Below are positions 51,649-60,961 of a stretch of 64,000 bases of DNA, in pieces (position 1 is the first letter of the stretch; each line of letters begins with the position of its first letter). The position numbers were made by a program, and so were the translations under genes. Below the pieces are notes generated by a model. The model was not told the DNA's origin. It saw nothing but the letters and a program-made list of their open reading frames with translations, and made no database searches. Source of the stretch: Phormidium tenue FACHB-886 (GTDB taxonomy: Bacteria > Cyanobacteriota > Cyanobacteriia > Elainellales > Elainellaceae); assembly GCF_014764505.1 (NCBI RefSeq), contig NZ_JACXWX010000002.1:248001-312000 (forward strand), in the 5' to 3' direction.

Positions 51649-52611
51649 TTACGGATTATCCATACCGCGTGACTGGCTCAAAGACTCAATAATGTAACTC
51701 GCCAGAATGTTGACGCCCAGAGTTAGAACAAACAGAATCAATGCTAAATACATCAAGGCGCTAATGTGCAAATCATCAAGCGCTTCAGCAAATTGATTTG
51801 CCAGGACTGCCGGAATCGTGCTGCCCAAATCCAGCAGAGAAAGGCTGAGTTGAGTGGAGTTGCCAATTACCATAGTGACTGCCATCGTTTCACCCAGTGC
51901 TCTACCCAAACCCAACGTTACCGCACCCAAAATACCCGGAGTTGCCATTGGCAAGATAATCCGAAATAGCGTCTCCCACAGAGTCGCCCCCAGCGCTCTA
52001 GAGGCGGCTTGCAGCTCTCGCGGTAAGGCTAGCAGCACTTCCCGACTGATCGCCGCGATCGTCGGCAGGATCATGATCGCCAAGATCACGCCTGCTACTA
52101 GCGTTCCAGCGCCAATCGGCTCAGTGCCAAATAGCGGCAGCCAGCCAAAGGATCTAAATAACCATTGCTGCACCGGCACCAGGAACGGGATTAGCACAAA
52201 AATGCCCCATAGCCCAATGATGACGCTGGGAATAGCCGCAATCAGCTCTATGAGAATGGCTAGGGGCGATCGTAGCCAGCGCGGCAGAAAGGTTTCGCTC
52301 GTCACCAGTGCGACCGCGATCCCCACGGGAACGGCTAGAAGGACGGCGATCGTGGAAGTTACCAGGGTGCCGTAGATGTAGGGCAAACCGCCAAAGACAA
52401 GCTCTCCAATATTCCAGTCTTGGCTCCAGAGAAATCCCAGCCCAAACTGCCGCATGGCAGGCAGCGCAGCCATCAAAATTACGCCGATCATCCAAAACAG
52501 CACGATCATTGAACCAATGGCAAACGCTTGGGTAGCCCAGCGAAATCCTTGGTTGAGCGACTCTGCTCTGTTGTTGGCAGTGGACAAGTCTAGGTCAGTG
52601 CGATCGAACAT
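51649..52611 (-). CDS. pstC: phosphate ABC transporter permease
   Basis: A 320-residue permease with about six membrane helices and the PstC features WSQDWNIGELVFGGLPYIYG, AIPSVIIGLWGIFVLIPFL and the EAA-like loop ALGATLWETLFRIILPMATPG. It partners PstA in the phosphate channel. It follows pstS by about 130 bases and is followed closely by pstA. The start is ATG at 52611. Confidence 0.95.
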   Translation of the reverse strand: MFDRTDLDLSTANNRAESLNQGFRWATQAFAIGSMIVLFWMIGVILMAALPAMRQFGLGFLWSQDWNIGELVFGGLPYIYGTLVTSTIAVLLAVPVGIAVALVTSETFLPRWLRSPLAILIELIAAIPSVIIGLWGIFVLIPFLVPVQQWLFRSFGWLPLFGTEPIGAGTLVAGVILAIMILPTIAAISREVLLALPRELQAASRALGATLWETLFRIILPMATPGILGAVTLGLGRALGETMAVTMVIGNSTQLSLSLLDLGSTIPAVLANQFAEALDDLHISALMYLALILFVLTLGVNILASYIIESLSQSRGMDNP

Positions 52612-52743
52612 TGAATTGAAACAAAAAATTAAATAAAGAGAGATTTAAAGATACTTGGTGAAGAACTAGATAGAGAAAGTGGGGTGTGCGTAAGTACACC
52701 CCAAAGCAGCGCGTGATAGGTGACAGTGGTCTGAGAAGACGAT

Positions 52744-53787
52744 CTACTGCCCCACGGTGATTTCGCTGTTTACTACTTCTAGTGCCCGTTCGGCCACAGG
52801 GGCTGGAATTTGGGTGTAATCAAGTGAGTTGTTGATCTGCTGCCCATCCGTCAAGATCCATTGCAATAGCTGCTTCACGCCATCTGCCTCTGCTTGAGTG
52901 GGATAGCTCTTATAGACCATAATCCAGGTCAAGCCTGCGATCGGGTAGCCTTGATCGGGATCGTTGACAAAAACACGGAAGTTATCGGGAAAGGTGAGGC
53001 TGGACAACGCTGCCTCAGCGCCTTCTACAGAGGGCGTAACATACTCACCGGCTTTGTTTTGCACCGCCGCTGAACTGAGACTGTTGGACTTAGCATAAGC
53101 ATATTCCACATAGCCGATCGCCCCCTGAGTCCGCTTCACTTCAGCCGCAACCCCTGCATTACCCCGACCTCTGACGGGGTTAATTGTCCAGTTGGGTGCT
53201 GTGCCCACACCGATTCTGCCTTTGAAGTAAGCGTCGATTGCACTCAGGTGGTTGGTGAAAATGAAGGTTGTGCCGCTGCTGTCTGCCCGCACTACAGAGC
53301 GGATGGGCAGATCGGGCAAAGTTACTCCAGGGTTATCTGCGGCAATTTTGGGATCGTTCCAGCGCGTAATTTGTCCAGAGAAGATGGCAGGCAATGTAGT
53401 CCGAGATAGCTTGAGATCGTTGACTCCAGGCAGGTTATACACCACAGAGACGGCACCACCCGCCGTGGGCACTAGCAGCACACCGCGCGAGACCTGCTGG
53501 ATCTGCTCATCGGTCATGGCTGCATCGCTGCCGCCAAAATCGACGGTGCCTGCAATCATCTGGCGGATACCTGCACCGCTGCCGACCGCTTGATAGTTGA
53601 CGTTAATACCGCTCGATTGCCGAAACTCGTTAAAGTACCGCTGATACAGGGGAGCCGGAAAGGTTGCGCCTGCGCCATTGAGTTCTAGCGTTTGGGCAAT
53701 TGCAGACAAAATTGGCGCAACGGCAATAGCTGCACCAATGGCTGAAGCAGCGATCGTTCGCCTGATAGCACGGGTTGAAAGAAGCAT
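52744..53787 (-). CDS. pstS: phosphate ABC transporter substrate-binding protein
   Basis: A 347-residue periplasmic phosphate binder. It has a signal peptide (TIAASAIGAAIAVAPILSAI, cleaved near residue 31), then ELNGAGATFPAPLYQRYFNE, YQAVGSGAGIRQMIAGTVDF with GSD nearby, and RADSSGTTFIFTNHLSA, the anion-binding segments. It is the first gene of the pstSCAB operon. In cyanobacteria pst operons are controlled by the SphS/SphR system under phosphate starvation; a possible but unproven set of phased TTAA sites lies upstream at 54226-54262. Confidence 0.96.
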   Translation of the reverse strand: MLLSTRAIRRTIAASAIGAAIAVAPILSAIAQTLELNGAGATFPAPLYQRYFNEFRQSSGINVNYQAVGSGAGIRQMIAGTVDFGGSDAAMTDEQIQQVSRGVLLVPTAGGAVSVVYNLPGVNDLKLSRTTLPAIFSGQITRWNDPKIAADNPGVTLPDLPIRSVVRADSSGTTFIFTNHLSAIDAYFKGRIGVGTAPNWTINPVRGRGNAGVAAEVKRTQGAIGYVEYAYAKSNSLSSAAVQNKAGEYVTPSVEGAEAALSSLTFPDNFRVFVNDPDQGYPIAGLTWIMVYKSYPTQAEADGVKQLLQWILTDGQQINNSLDYTQIPAPVAERALEVVNSEITVGQ

Positions 53788-54575
53788 GGCAGATATCCTT
53801 ACACAAGACTCAATAGGTGAACACTAAAGCAAGACAACAGGAAATTAGTGGAAATTAACAAAAATAGCTGACAGGACAGCAAATGACGATAGATTTTGCT
53901 AGAGATCGAAGCTATATGAAAAATTAAGAAAACTACGATCGAGATATTTTCTATTGCCATTCTTTGGACTATTTTTGCTCGGAAATGACACCACAAATTT
54001 GATTCGCAGCTATAGCCAAATTTGGATCAACTCGGCATTCATTCTAGAGATAGAGGTGAGAACTAAATCGCAGCCTTTAAATTTACAAAGAAATATTCCA
54101 CTGCCAAACATGCCAGCCTGCGTTGTAACTCGCTCTATCGCAGATTGAAAAAGTTGTTAATCGCAAGCTTTAGCGGCTGGTTAATCTCTTCAAATCAACC
54201 AATGATAAACGTACTACTATTTCAGTTAAAACAAATTAATATGCAGATTAACTAAGCGTTAAAACCATAAAAGAATCATACAAATTCCTAATCTTTTCTG
54301 TTTGGGCAATCGAAAGATTATCAGTGAAATAAGCAGCAATTAAATCTTGTTTAAGCACTTACTTTATAGATTGAACAAGCGGTTCTAAGCTGGAATTTTT
54401 TTGGGAAATATTCAGCCTATTTTTGTGCTTTCTGAACTTCTAAAGTTTGGTTTTTAGATACCATTAGTGAAGAGAAGCAATCAGATCTGAAAGATATCTC
54501 GATTTCTAATGACGCTTCTTGGCGAGCTTTTTAGTGGAATAGGCTTCGGCTACTCCCAGAGATAAAACACAAACA
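53788..54575. promoter_or_regulatory. divergent regulatory region pstS / TonB-like gene
   Basis: About 790 AT-rich bases. Four TTAA motifs at 54226, 54236, 54248 and 54259 are spaced 10, 12 and 11 bases, as for a Pho-box array, though flanking bases fit the (C/T)TTAACCT consensus poorly. TGGTT / AACCA at 54178-54201 forms a short inverted repeat. No gene or RNA was recognised. Confidence 0.4.
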
Positions 54576-55703
54576 ATGGCACTCTCGTATCCTGCAAACC
54601 GCAAAAAATTTCAAATTCCCTGGAAGTCGATCGTTCGTCCGATGCTGCTTGCTTCTTTAGGGCTGCACGCCTTATTTTTGCTTTTCCCTTTATCTGCCGA
54701 TCAGCCCATAAAACCACCCGAACAAAAACCCGAAGAGAAGATCTCGCTGACTCAACTTCCTCCCCAAGAAAGCATTCTAAAGACACCTGCTTCCCCAAAT
54801 CCTCAAGTCCAGCCCTCACGCGTTACTCCTCGCGTGACCCCACGTGTCACGACCGTCCAACGGACCCCTGCTGTTCCTCGCCCCTCGGTAGCAGTTGCGC
54901 CGGCAGCGGCGCCTAGCCCGCCTGCTGCTCAACCCAGCCCTGCCGCATCTCCCGTTGTTGAGAATACCGCTAGCGCCGCCGATCCCTTTGCTGCAGATTT
55001 TCCACAGTATCCCAATGACCAACCCGGTTCTTTTGGGCTACCCGCTGCCTTCGATCCCTTTAGCCGCAAAACAGCCGACTCGATGGAGCAGGTAAGCGGC
55101 TGGTTTCAGAGCCAGATGCAGGCGACAGGGTTCTTGGCTCAGCCTGTGACTCAGGCTGGACGCACGGTGTATCAGGTGTCTAAAGATGGTAAAAGCAAAT
55201 TCTTGAGTTTGATTCCGAATGCCCAAGGCGCGGGAACCAGTATTATTCTCAGCGATCAACTGTTGCCTGATGATTTGGGCAGCAGCAACGTGGTCAGCCC
55301 TGAAGAGCAAGCGTTCTACCAGAACCTAGCTGAAATTATTCAAGATGCAAATCCGGACAGTGCATGGCAGGATCTAGACAACCCGCGAATTTTGCCGGAG
55401 CCCTCTGCATTTTATGCCCGGGTGGTCAGCGAGCAGGAGTACTTGTCTGGCTCAATATCAGAACTGCAGCCCGGCATTGAGCGGAAGGTCGTTCATGTGG
55501 GGCAGACCCCAGAGGCTCTGTTTGCAGATATTGCTACGATGATGCAGACTGCTGAAATTGAGGTTGCACCTCAAGGAACCTACGGCGATGGAGCGCTCTA
55601 TCAGCTAAGCCGCGATGGGGTTACGCGCTTTCTCAGCCTCGTACCGACGCAGGATGGCAATACAGCTATCTTTATCTGGACAAACTCTCCAAACGAAGGT
55701 TAA
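54576..55703 (+). CDS. TonB-like anchored protein with duplicated C-terminal module
   Basis: A 375-residue protein built like TonB: a cytoplasmic basic start, one membrane helix (MLLASLGLHALFLLFPLSA, residues about 23-41), then a long Pro-rich stretch (residues about 45-130), then a periplasmic part. The C-terminus lacks the usual TonB YP motif. Instead it has a duplicated module: residues about 169-225 and 312-370, sharing YQ(V/L)S(K/R)DG.(S/T)(K/R)FLSL(I/V)P. It faces an exbB-exbD-exbD operon and ends 17 bases from exbD, so it is probably the motor's transmitting arm. Its outer-membrane partner is unknown. The start ATG is at 54576. Confidence 0.75.
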   Translation: MALSYPANRKKFQIPWKSIVRPMLLASLGLHALFLLFPLSADQPIKPPEQKPEEKISLTQLPPQESILKTPASPNPQVQPSRVTPRVTPRVTTVQRTPAVPRPSVAVAPAAAPSPPAAQPSPAASPVVENTASAADPFAADFPQYPNDQPGSFGLPAAFDPFSRKTADSMEQVSGWFQSQMQATGFLAQPVTQAGRTVYQVSKDGKSKFLSLIPNAQGAGTSIILSDQLLPDDLGSSNVVSPEEQAFYQNLAEIIQDANPDSAWQDLDNPRILPEPSAFYARVVSEQEYLSGSISELQPGIERKVVHVGQTPEALFADIATMMQTAEIEVAPQGTYGDGALYQLSRDGVTRFLSLVPTQDGNTAIFIWTNSPNEG

Positions 55704-55720
55704 AGGCAGCCAGCGGTACA

Positions 55721-56161
55721 TCAACCTTGCTGTGAGATCGACAGCGAAACCCGATCGCCGCCTATATCTCGCATAGTTTTGAGCAAGTCTTGCACAGCCC
55801 TAAAGTCTAAGCCGCGATCGGCTTTAAGGATTACCTGTCCGTCAGGGTTTTGGTTGAGGAAGGTGACAAGGCGATCGGCAAGCTCGTCTGAGCTGAGTTG
55901 ACGCTCGTCCATCATGATCTCGCCCTGCGGATTGAGTCCTACTACCAGCTGATTGGCAGTATTCCTTTGCTGACTCTGCACCCCTTCCCCTTCAGTTCTG
56001 GGCAGGTTAATGCCCGCCATTATCTGCGCGTTAAACGTCATTGAAACGATGATGAAAAACGTTAGCACCGTCATCAACACATCCATCATTGGCACCAGGT
56101 TCACTTCTGGCATCTGATTTGGGTCAGGTCGATTCCTGCGGCTGCTAAATCTACGGGTCAT
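55721..56161 (-). CDS. exbD: ExbD-family protein, second copy
   Basis: A 146-residue ExbD/TolR protein. Basic N-terminus, then EVNLVPMMDVLMTVLTFFII with the proton-carrying Asp in the membrane helix, then a periplasmic domain ending in GDRVSLSISQ. It is the third gene of exbB-exbD-exbD; 41 bases separate it from the other exbD. It differs from the neighbour in the segment after the helix (FNAQIMAGINLPRTE). It converges with the TonB-like gene. Confidence 0.92.
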   Translation of the reverse strand: MTRRFSSRRNRPDPNQMPEVNLVPMMDVLMTVLTFFIIVSMTFNAQIMAGINLPRTEGEGVQSQQRNTANQLVVGLNPQGEIMMDERQLSSDELADRLVTFLNQNPDGQVILKADRGLDFRAVQDLLKTMRDIGGDRVSLSISQQG

Positions 56162-56202
56162 AATTTCGGTTGTGGATGAATCGCTAAAAGTTATTTAGCT
56201 TG

Positions 56203-56613
56203 TTATTCAATGGCTAGTGAGATGCGATCGCCGCCGATCGCTTTCATCCCTCCCAGAAGAGTAATAACTTGTTCGTAAGGCACATCTGGCGCAGCTTGCA
56301 GCACAACCACACCTTTGGGATTTCCAGCCAGATAAGTTCTAATCTGCTGCATTAGCTGTGTTTCTGCAACTGGTCGATCGGCAACAGTTAAGCCTTGAAG
56401 CGCTAGCTTGGCGATCAGTGGGTCAGGGTTTGCTTCAGCGGGCGTGTTTTGCTGAGAGCTGGGCAGTTGAACTTCTATCCCCTGCTCTATGCCTAGCGTC
56501 ATGGAAACGATGATGAAAAACGTCAGCACCGTCATCAACACATCCAGCATGGGAATCAGGTTGACTTCAGGGGGGCGCTGGTGGGCGTTACGTCTATCTC
56601 TAAAGCGCGTCAT
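56203..56613 (-). CDS. exbD: ExbD-family protein, first copy
   Basis: A 136-residue ExbD/TolR protein with EVNLIPMLDVLMTVLTFFII in the single helix and a periplasmic domain ending GDRISLAIE. The ATG at 56613 overlaps the stop of exbB in an ATGA arrangement (4 bases), implying translational coupling; upstream in-frame sequence to 56658 would overlap exbB much more. Two different ExbD proteins with one ExbB may form a mixed motor. Confidence 0.92.
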   Translation of the reverse strand: MTRFRDRRNAHQRPPEVNLIPMLDVLMTVLTFFIIVSMTLGIEQGIEVQLPSSQQNTPAEANPDPLIAKLALQGLTVADRPVAETQLMQQIRTYLAGNPKGVVVLQAAPDVPYEQVITLLGGMKAIGGDRISLAIE

Positions 56614-57275
56614 AACCGCTCTCGATCGCCTGTTGGCAGCAACGTTTTTTCGTACCAATACTGGCGATAGATTAGCTCTAGCTCTGCGCCCACTTCTGCG
56701 AAATAATCCATTTGGCGGGCTTGCAGCGTCACTAGCGATCGAAAGATAGCCAGGGCAATGATGGCGACGATCATGCCGCCTGCGGTTGTAATCAGCGCTT
56801 CTCCAATTCCGGCAGCCGCTCTGGTGGTGCTTTCAGCAGAACCCCCGCCGCCAATATTCAGGTTGCTGAAGGTGGCAATCAAACCCGTCACCGTTCCCAG
56901 TAGCCCCAGCAGCGGTGCAACTGCCACAACGGTTTCTAGAAGTTTGTCCCCCTTTCGCATCTGGGCAAATTCTTTATCGCCCACTGCCTCCATCGCTAGC
57001 CGAAACGTTTCTGGTGTAGGACGGTGCAGCCGCAGCGGCGCCAGCAGATACCGACCGATGGGCAAGCCGATCGCCCGTTCTGCAACAACACGGGCTTCCT
57101 CTAAGTCATAATGGGCTGCTTCTAGTACATCATGCACAATCCGGTCTTCCTGGCTTGTCAGCTGATACCAAAACCAAGCCCTCTCCAGTCCGCAGGCGAT
57201 CGTGGCAACCGATAGCCCCATCATTGGGATCATCGTCGGACCACCTTTTATCACCAAGTCAAGTAAATTGGACAT
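56610..57275 (-). CDS. exbB: ExbB/TolQ-family proton channel protein
   Basis: A 221-residue ExbB. N-terminal helix (GGPTMIPMMGLSVATIACGL), cytoplasmic domain, then VVAVAPLLGLLGTVTGLIAT and GIGEALITTAGGMIVAIIAL, the paired membrane segments with channel-lining Thr residues. It leads an exbB-exbD-exbD unit coupled by a 4-base overlap to the first exbD. It differs from the other ExbB at 2447-3094, so the two motors are not recent duplicates. Start ATG at 57275, GTG at 57281 being an alternative. Confidence 0.92.
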   Translation of the reverse strand: MSNLLDLVIKGGPTMIPMMGLSVATIACGLERAWFWYQLTSQEDRIVHDVLEAAHYDLEEARVVAERAIGLPIGRYLLAPLRLHRPTPETFRLAMEAVGDKEFAQMRKGDKLLETVVAVAPLLGLLGTVTGLIATFSNLNIGGGGSAESTTRAAAGIGEALITTAGGMIVAIIALAIFRSLVTLQARQMDYFAEVGAELELIYRQYWYEKTLLPTGDRERL

Positions 57276-57641
57276 GACCACCGAGCTTGAATCTGTAAAA
57301 GTGAGAGATCAAACGCTTATTCAAGCGCTTATTCAAATTCTAGAATGCTCTGGACACACCGATCAAAGCGATTTAGCGGAGCTACCCTCTCGACAGGATA
57401 GTGCAGCCGTAGAAGGGTTCTGATCGATTGAAAGTAGTCAAAATACTAACATCAGGATACTAACATCAGGTTAAGCCAGCAGAACTGACGCATTTTGTAG
57501 GAGTGTATTTCTCCAAGGGGCAACTGTGTCGGGCAGGGGTTTTTGTTGTGTGCGAAGCGCTACAGAGGGCTTGCGTCAGTCCTGAATTTGGGCGGAAGAT
57601 CGGCTTAGAATAGCTAAATGTCCTGATGGTGTACCTGATTT
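57276..57641. other. divergent region exbB / hisB
   Basis: About 366 bases with a 14-base perfect tandem duplication at 57443-57470. A 49-codon plus-strand frame at 57274-57423 overlaps the exbB start and is not supported. The right part should hold the hisB promoter; no riboswitch or His leader peptide was recognised. Confidence 0.4.
57443..57470. repeat. perfect 14-bp tandem duplication
   Basis: ATACTAACATCAGG at 57443-57456 is repeated exactly at 57457-57470, about 170 bases upstream of hisB. Two copies only. Confidence 0.85.
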
Positions 57642-58298
57642 ATGCAGACTCGTGATTTCCGAGACGATCGTGCCGCGTTGTCCCCGTTCAATGTCAATCT
57701 GGAGGTTCCGGCGCGGGTAGCTTCGGTGCAGCGTACGACCGGCGAAACGGATGTGTCGGTGACGGTGAATCTAGATGGGCAAGGTCAGTGCAACGTCAAG
57801 ACGGGAGTGCCATTTCTAGATCATATGTTGCACCAGATCTCCTCACATGGCTTGATAGATCTGGATATTCAGGCGACGGGTGATATTGAAATTGACGATC
57901 ACCACACGAATGAGGATGTAGGGATCACGTTGGGGCAAGCCTTGGCTAAGGCACTGGGCGATCGCAAAGGCATTGTTCGCTTTGGGCATTTTCACGCGCC
58001 GCTTGATGAAGCGCTGGTGCAGGTGACGCTCGATTTCTCTGGTCGTCCTCATCTTAGCTATGGCTTGCAGATCCCCACAGAACGGGTAGGAACTTACGAC
58101 ACGCAGCTCGTCCGCGAGTTTTTTGTAGCGGTGGTCAACCATGCTCAGCTAACGCTGCACATTCGCCAGCTCGATGGCATTAACTCGCACCACATTATTG
58201 AAGCAACCTTTAAGGCGTTTGCGCGGGCGTTGCGGATGGCGACCGAGATCGACCCGCGTCGGGCACATCTGATCCCTAGCTCCAAAGGGGTTTTGTAG
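57642..58298 (+). CDS. hisB: imidazoleglycerol-phosphate dehydratase
   Basis: A 218-residue HisB, the dehydratase of histidine biosynthesis that forms imidazole-acetol phosphate. It has the manganese-binding motifs [37 protein letters not shown] and [20 protein letters not shown], with all metal histidines kept. It is the monofunctional form, without the phosphatase half of enteric HisB. The first 20 residues are an extension seen in cyanobacteria. A GC-rich hairpin follows at 58324-58366. Confidence 0.96.
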   Translation: MQTRDFRDDRAALSPFNVNLEVPARVASVQRTTGETDVSVTVNLDGQGQCNVKTGVPFLDHMLHQISSHGLIDLDIQATGDIEIDDHHTNEDVGITLGQALAKALGDRKGIVRFGHFHAPLDEALVQVTLDFSGRPHLSYGLQIPTERVGTYDTQLVREFFVAVVNHAQLTLHIRQLDGINSHHIIEATFKAFARALRMATEIDPRRAHLIPSSKGVL

Positions 58299-58323
58299 CG
58301 CTACGCGCCTAGATTAAAATTCT

Positions 58324-58366
58324 TTTTTGTGTAAAAGCTCCGCGTAGCAGGGCTTTTACACAAAAA
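58324..58366. terminator. hairpin between hisB and ppk1
   Basis: TTTTTGTGTAAAAGC (58324-58338) is complementary to 58352-58366 over 15 bases, with a 13-base GC-rich loop. It lies between convergent hisB and ppk1 and probably serves as a terminator in both directions. Confidence 0.65.
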
Positions 58367-58393
58367 GTCTGTCCTAACGGGAATGGCTACGGC

Positions 58394-60565
58394 TCAAACT
58401 TTAACCTCGTTTGCCTGCAGGGTTTTTTCCATCAATATTTTTTGGGCGCTGCGCTCTGGCTCTTTATCTTGAGGACGGCGTTGTACATAGGAGCCATCCG
58501 ACTGCAAATCCCAAGCTTGGCGATTGTCATTCATCATAATCGCCATAATTTCTTTGAGCTGAGCTATTAACGCCGGGTCTTCTACCGGAGCCACGGCTTC
58601 GACCCGCCGATCGAGGTTGCGAGTCATCCAATCGGCGCTGCCAATGTAAACCTCCTCTTGCCCACCGTTCTCTACATCGTTCCCAAAGTAGAAGATGCGG
58701 GAGTGTTCCAAGAAGCGACCGACAAGGCTGACGATGCGAATATTCTCGCTGACCCCCTTAACACCAGGACGCAAACAGCAAATTCCCCGCACGATCACAT
58801 CGATCTGTACCCCCGCCTGAGAGGCTTCATAGAGGGTTTGGATGATGATTGGATCGACCAAGGCATTCATTTTGGCAATGATACGACCTGATTTACCATT
58901 TTTGCAGTGCTCGGCTTCGCGGCGGATCAGGGCAATCATTCGTTCGCGTAGGTTCACCGGAGCAACCAGGATTTTGCGATACGATCGCTGGCGCGAAAAG
59001 CCTGTCAGGTAGTTAAACAAATCAGTTAAATCTGCCCCTAGATCATCGCGGCAGCTCAGCAAGCCCAGATCAGTGTAAAGATTGGCGGTTTTGGGGTTGT
59101 AGTTGCCCGTGCCAATGTGGACATAGCGGTGGATGCGATCGCTCTCTTGCCGCACCACCAGCACTACCTTGGTATGCGTCTTCAGCTCAACAACGCCATA
59201 GACCACATGCACCCCAGCCTGCTCTAGCTTGCGTGCCCAGTTGATGTTATTTTCTTCGTCAAATCGGGCCTTCAGCTCGATCAGTGCCGCCACCTGCTTG
59301 CCGTTTTCAGCAGCGGCGATCAGCGCTTTGACGATCGGCGAATCCCCAGAAGTCCGGTACAGCGTCATTTTCAGCGCTTGCACCTTGGGGTCATGGGCAG
59401 CTTCGGTGATAAACCGCTCTACCGAAGCGCTGAACGATTCGTAGGGATGATGCACCAATATATCGCCCTGTCGAATAATCGAGAAGATTTCTCCTTCTTC
59501 TACTTCCGCATCATGCAGCAGACGCAGACGGGGAGGCGTCATCGGCGTCCAGAGTTCGTCTTTCTGGTCTGGCAGCGGCAGCGACATCAGCGACATCAAA
59601 TCTTTGAGATTCAGCAAGCCGTCTACTTGATAGACATCCGTTTCGCTCAGCTCCATCTTCTCCAGCAGCATTTTCCGCACGGGGGCAGAGGTGGAGGTTT
59701 GCAGCTCTAGCCGCACCACCGATCCACCAAATCGCCGCCGTCGGAGCTCTTGCTGAATCACCATCAGCAGATCGTCTGCCTCATCTTCTTCAACTTCTAG
59801 GTCGGCATCGCGGGTAATGCGGAATGGGTAATATTCCTGGATCAGCATTCCAGGAAAGAGCGCCTCCAGGTTATGGGCGATTACCTGCTCTAGCGGCACC
59901 CCGATCCAGAGGCAAGGTTTGCCGTTGTGCTGCCGCAGCTCCGGCGGGAAGGTGATAAAGCGCGGTAAAATATCGGGCACTTTGACTCTGGCAAACCGCT
60001 CAATGCTCGTTTCTGGATGCTTGACCGTCACCACCAGATTCAGACTGAGGTTAGACATCAGCGGAAACGGGTGGCTAGGATCATAGGCAAGCGGGGTAAG
60101 TACCGGAAAAATTCGATCTTCAAAGTAGCGTTGCAGGAAGACGCGCTGTTCTTTGCTGAGTTCACTGTAGTTTGTGATGTGAACCCCAAGCGAGGCTAGC
60201 GCTGGACGTAGGGTGGCTTCAAAATTCTGATGCACTTCCTCTACCATCGGACGCAGGAGCTGGCTGATCGCGTCGAGCTGCTCTTGGGGCGATCGTCCAT
60301 CTGGCGGCAGTGCAGTCACCTGTGCCTCTACCTGCTCTTTCAGCACTGCCACCCGCACCATAAAAAATTCATCCAGGTTGGAGCTGAAGATGCCCGTAAA
60401 TTTGAGCCGCTCCAACAGAGGTGTCCGCGGATCCAGCGCCTCATGCAGCACCCGCCGATTGAACTCTAGCCAGCTCAGTTCGCGGCTGAAGTAATATTGT
60501 GGATCAATCAGATTAATCTTTAGTGGATCGACCTCAGGAGAAGAAGTCTGCTTGGCTTTTGGCAT
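58394..60565 (-). CDS. ppk1: polyphosphate kinase 1
   Basis: A 723-residue PPK1, which makes polyphosphate from ATP. The N domain starts YYFSRELSWLEFNRRVLHEA. The catalytic domain shows LKTHTKVVLVVRQESDRIHR with the phosphorylated His, HIGTGNYNPKTANLYTDLGL and, near the end, the second His region around IRIVSLVGRFLEHSRIFYFG. Length is normal. It lies about 5 kb from pstSCAB and probably stores imported phosphate. The start ATG is at 60565. Confidence 0.97.
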   Translation of the reverse strand: MPKAKQTSSPEVDPLKINLIDPQYYFSRELSWLEFNRRVLHEALDPRTPLLERLKFTGIFSSNLDEFFMVRVAVLKEQVEAQVTALPPDGRSPQEQLDAISQLLRPMVEEVHQNFEATLRPALASLGVHITNYSELSKEQRVFLQRYFEDRIFPVLTPLAYDPSHPFPLMSNLSLNLVVTVKHPETSIERFARVKVPDILPRFITFPPELRQHNGKPCLWIGVPLEQVIAHNLEALFPGMLIQEYYPFRITRDADLEVEEDEADDLLMVIQQELRRRRFGGSVVRLELQTSTSAPVRKMLLEKMELSETDVYQVDGLLNLKDLMSLMSLPLPDQKDELWTPMTPPRLRLLHDAEVEEGEIFSIIRQGDILVHHPYESFSASVERFITEAAHDPKVQALKMTLYRTSGDSPIVKALIAAAENGKQVAALIELKARFDEENNINWARKLEQAGVHVVYGVVELKTHTKVVLVVRQESDRIHRYVHIGTGNYNPKTANLYTDLGLLSCRDDLGADLTDLFNYLTGFSRQRSYRKILVAPVNLRERMIALIRREAEHCKNGKSGRIIAKMNALVDPIIIQTLYEASQAGVQIDVIVRGICCLRPGVKGVSENIRIVSLVGRFLEHSRIFYFGNDVENGGQEEVYIGSADWMTRNLDRRVEAVAPVEDPALIAQLKEIMAIMMNDNRQAWDLQSDGSYVQRRPQDKEPERSAQKILMEKTLQANEVKV

Positions 60566-60961
60566 GGCGATCGCGGTGGGAGTACAGAAAATTCTCTCAG
60601 AAAGATAAAGTTTTGAGTAGTATTGTGGGCAACATGCAGCAGGCAGAGAGAGAGGAGCAGATGAGGGAGAGCCGTGGTGTTATTCTGCTCTAGTTAGTAT
60701 TTAGCATTTGTTGGCGATTCATGAGTGCGCTGGGCAAGCCAGAAAAAATAAGATCATTCTTTGGAGAGGTTTTGCTGCTTCTCTGAAACGGATTGATTGT
60801 AATCGTCGTCCTTCATGCAACTGCTTCGTATTGCTGTTTTCGTACCCTTTTTAGTAACAGTGCTTTTTTAGTAACAATGCTTTAACAATGTTTTACTGAA
60901 GCAAATTACATCCCTCACCCCCTTCCTTACCCCACGTCCCTCAACCCTCTATCCCTCCTTC
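60566..60961. other. divergent region ppk1 / membrane protein
   Basis: About 396 bases. Imperfect tandem repeats TTTTTAGTAACAGTGC (60848-60863) and TTTTTTAGTAACAATGC (60864-60880), with a shorter third part to about 60891, lie 70-115 bases upstream of the membrane-protein gene. No other feature was recognised. Confidence 0.45.

Noticed and set aside
57274-57423. 49-codon plus-strand frame starting across the exbB start codon
   Set aside because: Shares the start bases with exbB on the other strand and has no known features; probably chance.
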